Of a stretch of DNA of 64,000 bases, positions 56,901 through 60,800 are shown piece by piece. The translations under genes were made by a program, and so were the position numbers. Numbering within the stretch: the first letter of the stretch is position 1; each line of letters starts with the position of its first letter. The notes below the pieces were generated by a model that saw nothing but the letters and a program-made list of their open reading frames with translations, ran no database searches and was not told the DNA's origin. The DNA is from Paenibacillus sp. FSL R10-2782 (GTDB lineage Bacteria; Bacillota; Bacilli; Paenibacillales; Paenibacillaceae), in the NCBI RefSeq assembly GCF_038592985.1, contig NZ_CP151951.1:4876501-4940500 (forward strand). The letters are read 5' to 3'.

Positions 56901-57177
56901 CTTCCGGTATCTCCACATGAACTATTGTATTATATGTAAGAGGGCCGATATATTGCTTCGTTTCTTCCCGCTCAGTCATCAGCTTTATGCGGAAAGCAGT
57001 GTGCCGCTTAATGACTGTTTCAATAACATGCTGTAATAAATAAAGATTTATAGGAACAGTGAATTTAATCGTGCCCGAAAGAAGACAGGAAGCTGTATTC
57101 GGATTCAGCATTTCGGTATACCAGATTCGTTGTTGTGCTTGTGTTAACGGATACAATGTTTTTTCAGTATGTTCCAT
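38956..57177 (-). CDS. NRPS 1: lipo-initiation and modules 1–4 (acyl-D-Asn, D-Val, D-Val, Asn)
   Basis: 6073 residues; ATG at 57177 after a GAGG site. Domains: starter condensation (1–440; TQAQQRIWYTE, HHIISDG ~139–145), which should attach a fatty acid; A1 (455–949), T1 (~1000), E1 (1045–1492); C2 (1529–1959), A2 (1984–2479), T2 (~2532), E2 (2579–3022); C3 (3056–3479), A3 (3507–4004), T3 (~4056), E3 (4102–4546); C4 (4582–5009), A4 (5032–5529), T4 (~5579, GGHS); terminal condensation domain (5629–6066). Pockets: A1 and A4 DLTKIGEVGK (Asn); A2 and A3 DAFWIGGTFK (Val). Carriers before epimerases read GGDS, as usual. A starter C followed by A(Asn)-T-E is the arrangement that makes N-acyl-D-Asn prodrug caps. 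Tail ends VISSIELSF. No MbtH, PPTase or acyl ligase gene is nearby. Confidence 0.96.
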   Translation of the reverse strand: MEHTEKTLYPLTQAQQRIWYTEMLNPNTASCLLSGTIKFTVPINLYLLQHVIETVIKRHTAFRIKLMTEREETKQYIGPLTYNTIVHVEIPEENYEQYMDSWLDIHNREPLKLYDSDLYQFRIFKIKDKCFGYNIKIHHIISDGISLANLVNEITKTYMDIKEGQFLPSSNAGSYIDYISTEKNYEQSERYQKDKAFWLEQFQTLPVLTELKPHNSLLTSTKGERKYFDIDAELYQRIKLFSDQYKISMFTFFLSAFYVYMNKMTHESDMVVGTNYVNRSTREEKETLGMYVSTTAVRIFVDPQEEVLSFLQKVSKLQSKILRHQKYPYNQLIKDIRELHTVQDIQRLFGTAIEYRPLTVQEIDGAPLIAYTNFCGDEVNDLLIHVVEKIDKHAMEIYVDYRTELFNGEEISSIMSCLLNIARGMSGSPNCTIAELSMMDEDEVKATLYDWNDTAADYPREQTVEQLFEQQVGRTPEQTAVICEDRRLTYWELNAQANRMAHTLRAAGVQADHRVAICAEHSAEVVIAILAVLKAGGAYVPMDPASPDERIAYMLQDSGARIALVGDGVQLPADYNGRVLLLGANGAPEETAAPVEELDAPRDRMQHLAYMIYTSGSTGQPKGVLIEHQGLTNYIWWSSRTYVQGMKTTFPLYSSLAFDLTVTSIFTPLITGNTVIVYPGEDKAALLPRIFRDPRIDLIKLTPAHLHLVHELGLVQDSTIRRMIVGGENLSAKLAAGIWEQSGGTVRLFNEYGPTETVVGCMSYLYDPARPMGEYVPIGRPAANTSIYVLDPYRQPVPAGVAGEMYIGGDGVARGYLNRAEQTAEKFVANPFVPGQRMYRAGDVARRRIDGELEYIGRTDDQVKIRGYRIELGEVEGAIRALAAVREVVVIARSAESGWQELCAYVVTDGKMTGRELRAALSTSLPEYMIPTYFVPLEALPLTSNGKVDRKALPAPQAYLEPGVAYAPPRNAVEEQLVSIWAAVLGVAQVGIHDSFLDLGGDSIKSIQVSAKLYQAGYQVGMKELLTYPTIAALSSHVEPVKRTAEQGEIRGVTGMTPIQQAFVIEQPTDLHHYNQCVVLQRSDGWEVRALQAAMQALTDHHDALRTVLRQSDSGYTAWTRQIGEGAGYSLEVLDMAPDTDSEEAIEAEASRIQATMDLNEGPLVKLGLFRCTDGDHLLVAIHHWVIDGVSWRILLEDLDTAYTQAQQGEPIRLPMKTDAFQAWAEGLSHYARSEALQAEAGYWAGIQATAAPGLPQDYAETSVSLVKDSEEVTVQWTAGETEQLLKQSHRAYTTEMNDLLLTALGRAIQVWTGITEVAISLEGHGREAIVPELDVTRTVGWFTSRYPVRLSFPAGQALSAQIKTVKEELRRVPNKGIGYGLLRYTLDQTEDGIAGQTPEISFNYLGQFDTETGYEGMQVAPFMGGLSVSPNQNRLYALDINGIVAQGQLSFSISYSAKQFEKQSIQKLAWLLHDKIIEIIEHCVSQEQVQLTPSDVSMKGLSVGELDELLEQLQQACEHPQEVENIYSLTPMQKGMLFHGVADRQSSAYVEQILFKLHGQLNVDHFANALEKVMQRHSVFRTCFMDNWRNAPLQIVYRNARLSFVYEDMGALNEQQYKEHVRLCALQEKELGFDLARGPLMRMTILGTKDHQYQCIWTFHHIILDGWCLPLIFGELMEHYDAALQQRQAKLPAVAPYSQYIEWLEAQNHEEASAYWQAYLDGYEGQANVPAATPLQNVNDSYVCEEYTCLIDEALTRYMKMAAADVQVTVNTFIQTIWGTLLQKHNDSDDVVFGSVVSGRPAELEGVSTMVGPCINTIPVRIRTTADMSFAGLLQMSQRQAISSIAYDTYPLYEMQRESGRKQELITHILVFENYPVDAQMHKLVQGGHKSGLTIVNVEIREQTNYDFNLIVLPGETFTFKFQYNASVYSQAEIEQISNQLLHLLRQIAERPDMRVNELQWVTEADKRLILDVFNDTAQAYPHELPIAQLFEEQAARVPEQIAVVCGDKSWTYRALQKRSNQLAHTLRACGVQPDQRIGILADRSADMIVGMLAILKAGGAYLPINPTYPAERIRFMLADGQVNMLLTASSGTGDAVHQAMERVEQAGYEGRMLDLGDENAYAADDSDLPSVSEAHHLAYVMYTSGSTGQPKGVMVEQRSVVRLVKETNVVAWTPADRILLTGALVFDACTFEIWGALLNGLRLVIVPEMVLLSAELLGEAIREHQITVMWLTAPLFHQLAQQEPAQFEPLRYLIVGGDALVPSVVSAVRRACPNVTLVNGYGPTENTTFSCSFEIDQDYTNHIPIGRPIANSTAYIMDQEGRLLPIGMAGEIWVGGAGLARGYLNQEELTRERFVAHPWAAGERLYRTGDRGRWRPDGTISYLGRLDQQVKIRGYRIEPGEIEAKLQSLAFVQQAAVVVHEAEDGAKQLAAYYVAEREMTGARIREALLEELPAYMIPAYMIPLERLPLTPNGKVDRKELPVPTESIQTGVEYTAPGNEVEQVLVTVWQKVLGVPQIGTGDNFFDLGGDSIKAIQVSSGLRQAGYHLEMKHLFSYPTIASLNSHMQILNRVADQKTVVGKVKRSPIQYWFLENQIADPHHMNQSMLLFREQRFDEQTLRHSMKGVISHHDALRMVFRQTEYGYEAWNRGMDDGELYNLEIVDFTADSQPFAAIEAAANRIQQSIDLEKGPLVKLGLFRCADGDHLLIVIHHLVVDGVSWRILLEDIASAYEQVEAGAFVQLPLKTDSFQTWAYKLSDYATSNAIEPERSFWEAVDHTIVSPLPVDLEVSRSLIKDSETITLQWSEEETGQLLKGANRAYNTEINDLLLTALGIAVHRWTGMEKVAIMLEGHGRESIMDDVDISRTVGWFTSLYPVILSVRHHTSIASRIKGIKEGLREIPNKGIGYGLLRYLSENHGARNATFGDLQPEVSFNYLGQFDQDLKNSSMRLSTYSVGSEVSGNQLRPYKLIINGSITNGNLSLQLSYSKKQYLSQTMQQFAAHLEDSLRQVIEHCASCERTEITPSDLSLKHLTMEELEQIIQQTQHIGDIEDVYPLTPLQKGMLFHNLLDSRSGAYFEQITFEMQGDLKLDVFGKSLEELTKAHAILRTRFDGAWKDYPLQIVYKNPQVELYTEDIRELEEVQQQQRLHSYAETDQQRGFNLSQDILMRMAVFRIADETYSFIWSFHHILMDGWCVPLVTSELFEYYSAFLANRQPNVQKSAPYSKYMEWLAAQDDEQAAHYWEQYLSGYEEHTAIPGEKDGDSDQKYIRQEVALELDNDSIRQLKQIAAIHQVTLNSVLQTVWGLWLQMANASQDVVFGTVVSGRPSDLAGAGQMIGLFINTIPVRIQCHSTDSLSEIMIRTQSNSVASAAYDTYPLYEVQAHTHQKQDLITHLLVFENYPVEEQMQQLIQGEHTTGLTIVGAEIREQTNYDFNLIVLPGDTFTFKFQYNASVYNQADIEQISNQLLHLLRQIAERPDIRVNELQWVTEADKRLILDVFNDTAQAYPHELPIAQLFEEQAARVPEQIAIVCEDKSWTYRALQKRSNQLAHTLRACGVQPDQRIGILADRSADMIVGMLAILKAGGAYLPINPTYPAERIRFMLADGQVNMLLTASSGTGDAVHQAMERVEQAGYEGRMLDLGDENAYAADDSDLPSVSEAHHLAYVMYTSGSTGQPKGVMVEQRSVVRLVKETNVVAWTPADRILLTGALVFDACTFEIWGALLNGLRLVIVPEMVLLSAELLGEAIREHQITVMWLTAPLFHQLAQQEPAQFEPLRYLIVGGDALVPSVVSAVRRACPNVTLVNGYGPTENTTFSCSFEIDQDYTNHIPIGRPIANSTAYIMDQEGRLLPIGMAGEIWVGGAGLARGYLNQEELTRERFVPHPWAAGERLYRTGDRGRWRPDGTISYLGRLDQQVKIRGYRIEPGEIEAKLQSLPFVQQAAVVVHEAEDGAKQLAAYYVAEREMTGARIREALLEELPAYMIPAYMIPLERLPLTPNGKVDRKELPVPTESIQTGVEYTAPGNEVEQVLVTVWQKVLGVPQIGTGDNFFDLGGDSIKAIQVSSRLIQAGYKIGMKDLFKYPSIAALSPYTERVTRIPEQGEISGKVELTPIQRWLFTQETGNEAHFNQSFFLHRPSGFKEEALRQVMDSIITHHDALRTVYRRTDSGYEAWNRGISEGELYDLEVLDFTASNPAKVMAEIEEAANRIQRSIDLEKGPLVKLGLFRCPDGDHLLIVIHHLVVDGVSWRILLEDLANAFGQAESGKDIKLPSKTDAYQVWANQLVQYANSTSIEQELQYWRRVKDFETAPLPRDYDETGQGTIGDSELLTLRFTKMETEQLLKQTNRAYRTEINDLLLTALGTAIHGWTGSENIFVNLEGHGREHMLPDCDISRTVGWFTSQYPVLLHIPTDADTGLRIKTVKEALREIPQKGVGFSLLRHLSHHGEEMGKLVEPEICFNYLGQFDQDLSNSGMSISHYSGGSDVSQGGRRPYVLEFHGMITDGCLNLAISYNRKQYRQKTVEHLAEKLQCSLREIINHCMSKKQMELTPSDILCKGISIPEMEQIILHMGQDRAIENIYPLTPVQKGMLFHSLLDPQSAAYFEQTTFDMEGVLNEAAFVQALDQLTHRHAILRTGFYTGWKDTPLQVVYQDSRIDFRTEDVRGIRESEREQWLTAYADQDKAKGFNLQQDVLMRLSVLRTGQRSYRLVWSFHHILMDGWCVPLVAQELFELYEAIRNERQPRLQDAPLYSDYIEWLESRPVEEAASYWNNYLAGYEEQTILPGKLVQAAEFEGYESGRVIRRFGHSLTYSLKQAANSNRVTVHTFMQAVWGILLQKYNNHTDVVFGTVVSGRPPVIAGIESMVGLFINTIPVRVHCDADDSFADLALRMQQQALAAHEFDTYSLMEIQARTPQKHQLLSHIMVFENYPLEQQLTSMDGDEGQSLLISNAHVTEQTHYDFNVIVLPGEDITVHFEFNANVYDTSIIEQVAGRFLQMLEQAAAKPDMGVHELDWLTKEEKQDILTVFNDTAADYPREQTVEQLFEQQVGRTPEQTAVICEDRRLTYRELNAQANRLAHTLRAAGVQADHRVAICAEHSAEVVIAILAVLKAGGAYVPMDPASPDERIAYMLQDSGARIALVGDGVQLPADYNGRVLLLGANGAPEETAPPVEELDAPRDRMQHLAYMIYTSGSTGQPKGVLIEHQGLTNYIWWSSRTYVQGMKTTFPLYSSLAFDLTVTSIFTPLITGNTVIVYPGDDKAALLPRIFRDPRIDLIKLTPAHLHLVHELGLVQDSTIRRMIVGGENLSAKLAAGIWEQSGGTVRLFNEYGPTETVVGCMSYLYDPARPIGEYVPIGRPAANTSIYVLDPYGQPVPAGVAGEMYIGGDGVARGYLNRAEQTAEKFVANPFVAGQRMYRAGDVARRRIDGELEYIGRTDDQVKIRGYRIELGEVEGAIRALAAVREVVVIARSAESGWQELCAYVVTDGKMTGRELRAVLSTSLPEYMIPTYFVPLEALPLTSNGKVDRKALPAPQAYLEPGVAYAPPRNAVEEQLVSIWAEILDVERIGITDSFFDKGGHSLKATTLVSQIQKQMDASISLKDVFRFPTIERLSELITGLDSHTYYSIPVAAEQAYYPVSSAQRRLFLASQAEGAQLTYNMPGALIVTGSLDVNRLEQAFQQLIGRHESLRTGFELAAGEPAQFIYPNAPFEVELLHATEDQIDSCIWEFVRVFDLQRPPLLRVGIIQTDAERHILLFDMHHLVSDGVSMNILVQEFIRLYGGETLPPLRIQYKDYAVWQQAQIADGAYKRHEDYWLEMFKGDLPQLELPTDYERPTVRSYEGDVHHFVIEKSLAQELQQLAESTDATLFMVFMAAYTVLLAKYSGQDDMIIGTSVAGRTHADMEPLIGMFVNTLAVRHQPFAGKTFSDYVQDVKQTMLNAYEHQDYPFEEILKHLQLQREPGRNPLFDTMLVYQNMGEIAVEMDSLVFSSYEQSRKSAKFDLTLYVQPEGEQLRCEFEFSRYLFEMETIHVLATDLLSVLSEVVQQPEIPIQDIKLIEKRVPDQSVISSIELSF
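40505..42096. repeat. A-domain (Asn) repeat unit, module 4 of NRPS 1
   Basis: Nearly identical to the adenylation parts of 36472–38063 and 54235–55822. Identity starts and stops sharply: at the C–A linker (TAADYPREQ) and just before the carrier (LVSIWAEIL). The condensation and carrier domains around it are unrelated to those of modules 1 and 5. It looks like a clean A-domain exchange. Confidence 0.9.
44990..46900. repeat. A-domain (Val) repeat unit, module 3
   Basis: Nearly identical to 49568–51480, offset 4578 bp. It covers the start of the carrier domain (FFDLGGDSIKAIQVSS), the whole A domain and the end of the condensation domain (REQTNYDFNLIVLPG). Confidence 0.9.
49568..51480. repeat. 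A-domain (Val) repeat unit, module 2
   Basis: Partner of 44990–46900. The epimerase and the rest of the condensation domain in modules 2 and 3 differ clearly, so only this ~1.9-kb part has been duplicated recently or kept alike by gene conversion. Confidence 0.9.
52965..55822. repeat. A–T–E (Asn) repeat unit, module 1 of NRPS 1
   Basis: Partner of 35205–38063 (see there). At the 5' end of the coding sense, identity stops at WNDTAADYPREQ, directly after the starter condensation domain. At the other end it stops inside the epimerase, near FNYLGQ. Confidence 0.9.
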
Positions 57178-57254
57178 TATTTACGCCTCGCTTTATGTGC
57201 TAATTTGTAATACGAACCTTGTCAACATAAAACGTAAAAACATTAATTTACCAA

Positions 57255-57319
57255 CATTCTTATCATAACACCATGTTTTTGTCGAAGTAACGTTGAAATT
57301 GTCGAATTGTTAAATTATA
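57255..57319 (-). promoter_or_regulatory. putative Spo0A-controlled promoter of the NRPS operon
   Basis: Two perfect 0A-box heptamers TGTCGAA lie at 57280–57286 and 57300–57306 (+ strand), 20 bp apart, about two helical turns. On the minus strand TATGAT (57267–57262) could be a -10, with the boxes then around -28 and -48, an activating position. Alternatively TATAAT (57319–57314) is the -10 and the boxes lie downstream, a repressing position. The sequence alone does not decide. The leader to the NRPS 1 start would be ~80 nt. The AT-rich 57320–57432 shows nothing further. Confidence 0.5.
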
Positions 57320-57732
57320 AATTTTATTTTTTCTACTATACTTTAACATATCATCTCAATTGAAAAATATTTACATTTTACCTTTATTTAGAGAATATTT
57401 TTTATGTCCCCTTGCATAATCTGGATTTTTAGGTGATGGGTTTTTCCGCCTAGATCTGGAAATCCCCTTGGTTGTTCTTGCTTCATGTGTCAAAAATACG
57501 AACTCCCTTCAAACAAGTGGTTTTAGCTCCTTTATTAAAATGTGAGTTCCTTTTAGCAAGTTCTTTCTATAATCGTCCCTTCATCCACTAAGCCAACTGC
57601 TTTAAATTATGCACGGTTATTCATCTTAAAAGCCTCCCCTCCTTCCTACCAGCTCTAAAGAAATAATAATTCTTGATGTGTTACAAGAACGATAAAAAAA
57701 CATATAATTTCTTTTTTCACAAAATAATCAAT

Positions 57733-57759
57733 AAAAAGACCAATCCCTTAAGATTGGCC
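57733..57759 (-). terminator. terminator in repeat copy B, downstream of the GH44–GH26 gene
   Basis: GACCAATC (57738–57745) pairs with GATTGGCC (57752–57759) with one wobble. On the minus strand TTTTT follows. It originally ended a regulator gene and now probably ends transcripts of the 57884–61945 gene. A weaker hairpin at 57813–57843 (CCAAGAGA/TCTCTTGG) precedes it. Confidence 0.7.
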
Positions 57760-57816
57760 TAGTCTAATTGCATATGATCTTGAAGACTCTCCATAGAAAC
57801 TGGTGGCTTAAACCAA
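57759..57816 (-). pseudogene. C-terminal scrap of an HTH–TPR regulator gene
   Basis: Eighteen codons reading WFKPPVSMESLQDHMQLD and a stop, matching the tail of decayed copy 3 (ending SLQNHMQSD). Nothing of the rest of the gene is present upstream, where unrelated sequence begins. Confidence 0.75.
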
Positions 57817-57883
57817 GAGAAGAACGTAATGCCCCTCTCTTGGCAAATAATCGGTTGATTCACATATTGCCGTATAATGGACG

Positions 57884-60800
57884 CTAGTCTTTATTAGCTG
57901 TTGGTTCGGTTCCCCAAACAAGTACGCCATTATGATACAACGTAGCTTTCGTATGATCCGCATATGAAGTTTGCGTGCCTTTATACGAGTAATCGTCACT
58001 TTCGTTATAGTTCGACCAGTCTGTTTTATGAATACGGGTTTGAATTTCGCCCGTGCTTCCTCCAGGTGCTAACACGCCTGCATTCGAGTTGAAGCTGACT
58101 TCCAAATAATAATCAGCGCCAGTTTCAGCTTTATCCATTTTAACCAGCTTGCCATTCAGCTTCGAGCAGCTCAGCGCCGCATAGTCGCAGTTGAATGTCT
58201 GCGCGCGGTCACCGTCGATCGTGTAGTAGTAGCGAATTTTCAACTCGTTGATCGGTACGGAGGTTGTACCTTTGTTTAAAATTTGGAAATACGGCTTCAA
58301 GTTATTGTCGTTCACATTGGTATCCGCTGCGCGATACTGGAGCACCAGTCCCGTTGTCGGCTGCTGATCATCCGATTTGGGCGTTGCACTAGCCTTGTTC
58401 GAAACCGTTTGACCTGCACCATTCTTCGCTACGACTTGGTAGTAGTACGTCGTGTCTGCCGTTACGGCTGTGTCGGTGTAGCTGCTTCCGTATACATCGC
58501 TCGCTACTGTGGCGAACGCGTCGTTTTCAGCCGCCGAACGCTTCACTTCATAGCTTGCCGCATTCGCCGATGCTGTCCAGCTCAGCTTTACTTTCGCCGT
58601 TTCGCCCGCTGCGTTCAGCGTGAAGCTGCCCGGTACTGACGGCTGGTCGGAAATGCCATACGTTTTTAAGTTGGTCGGGAGTTTGTCAAGCGTAATGACG
58701 TTCGGATGATTATACACTTTTTTCAGATGCTCAAGACTGTTCTGTTTGCCGTCTCTCAGGAAATCCCCATACCATGTAGCGAACCAGCTCCAATGGGCTT
58801 GATACGCCTTCATCAGATCAGGATCGGGGATAGGTCCGTTTTCGCTCATGGCAACTAACTTTTTGTCCTTGCCCAATGTAACAAGGTCTTCATATTTTGC
58901 AATTTGCGGACTGTAGTCGCCTGCTTGTGGATAAGAGTCAAAGCTCAAAATATCCACATAGTTGTCTCCCGGATACCAGTCGGGAGCAACAGAGTTCCAG
59001 ACCCAGATCAGATTGTTCAATTTGTGCACATGAGTCAAACGGTCGTGCATCAAAATATACAATTTTTTAACAGGCTCAGGACCTTTGGCGCCCCACCAGA
59101 ACCATTTGCCTTCCGCTTCATGCAAAGGACGGAACAGGACAGGAACTTTCGCAGCCTGCAACTTCTTCAATTGCTCTGCGATCACATCGATGTCGCGAAT
59201 AAGAAATTTATAATCTTCGGACTCTGGATTATTCATCGCATATTCTATATCGAATGTGGTCGAATCGGCATAGAAGCCCCTCCACCATTCTTTTCCCGGC
59301 GTATCGATAAGATCTTTCGGCGCGTTCCAGTGCCATGCAAAGGTAACAATGCCCCCTTGCTTATCCCATTCAATCGCCTTTTCTGTCTCTGTGGAACGAA
59401 GACCGTGTTCCGCTCTGCTTGGCGAATAGTCAATCAGGTCAAGCGCCGCAATAGCCGGCTTTTTACCTACATTTGCTTGCAGCCAATCAATTTCGGGCAT
59501 ATCCTCTTGACCGGAAAGTATATTCTTCCCGTATTGATCAACCAGGTAGTTCATCAATGCTTTTGCTTCTACCGTCGCATTCGGATTGGTGAGCGTTTTG
59601 GTTACCGCATGCGGTGGACGGTCAGCAGCAGGCCCCAGCTTGACGTAGTCGATATCGTACCAGCCCCAGCCCGTTTCAAAACCGATCGTATTCGCCCCTG
59701 CATTCAACAGAACCTTACCACCGGAGGTTTCTTTAAAATCAGCCGATTTCCAAAGCACCAGTTCGCCAGACGCTTTGCCGTTTAAAGAGAAATTCGTACG
59801 TTTGTCATCATAAGGAGAACGGTAGCCGATTGTAAGATTGTACAAGCCTGCCGTTGGAGCCTGGATCGTCATCGTCAGGGAATCCCCTGCATTGTGGAAA
59901 TTAGTTACGTAACCAGTACCGGAGAAGCCGGTTCCGCTGGATTCCACAGTTGTTCCCTTCAACGTGCCGTTTTCGGCTTCATAGCGAACCGGGCCGTTTG
60001 CAGACGCCTGCGGAACCGCTTTCAAGACATTGGAATTGCTCGTTCCCGCATTTGTTTTCGCGGTTACTTTATAAAAATAAGAAGTGCCGTTCGTTACGTT
60101 AGTATCCGTATAAGACGTTTCGATCAAGTTGGAGGCTACAGCAGCAAAAGGACCGTCTGCATACGTTGCCCGCTGTACACTGTAACCCACAGCTCCGCTG
60201 GAAGCGTCCCAGGACAAATCGACTTTCCCATCGCCAGCCGCACCTCTCAGCGCAAAGCTTTCAGGTGGCACAGACGTATCATTGCCGGCAGTCAACACGA
60301 TGTGATAAGCCGTCAAAGGCGGTACGGTATAGGTAAAGCGGTTGCCTGAAATTTGCGTAATTGGCGCTGCTTCCTTAATTTCCGAGCTATTGTTGTCGAA
60401 GCCCCATACTTTACCGGAACCGTAAGTCGTCTCGCCAGAAAGATCAAATTGGGCGTCGAATGCGCTGTCCATGCTTTTATTCATGACAACGAGGTGCAGC
60501 TCTTTGTAGGATGCATCCGTTACGGAAGCATGCACCGAGCTATTGACAATATCTGACGTTTGCGCATTAACGCTGATATCACCGAAAGTAGAGCTTTTTC
60601 CGTCATAATTGCGGTAAAGCTTGTAAGCGGCACTAACATAGTTGTTCGCACCATCCTTTAACCTCCAGTAGTTTGCCATATAAACGTCGTTTTTGCCCAA
60701 GATGCCCAGCACATCGGTCATAGCGATACCGCCGGAAATATCATTTTCGCCCCCGTAGCTATACTCGGTCAAAGCCAGCTTGGTTCCTGGGTAATACTTG

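Larger units (their letters stand above)
57433..57816. repeat. direct repeat flanking the NRPS island, copy B
   Basis: Counterpart of 4414–4784, in the same orientation, ~53 kb away. It holds the tail of a regulator gene and its terminator. The short ORF seen in copy A is interrupted here by stops and a ~13-bp insertion. Homology ends abruptly at 57816, 68 bp from the stop codon of the glucanase/mannanase gene. Confidence 0.9.

Noticed and set aside
12162..57177. Polymyxin, fusaricidin or tridecaptin synthetase
   Set aside because: No series of Dab codes; fusaricidin is made by one giant protein; module order and pockets fit none of them.
57320..57432. AT-rich stretch as a replication or transposition origin
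   Set aside because: No repeats or protein-binding motifs beyond base composition; ordinary promoter-region sequence.
58904..59785. Plus-strand frame of 293 codons
   Set aside because: Antisense to the GH26/CBM35 part of the glucanase/mannanase; no start signal or known motif.
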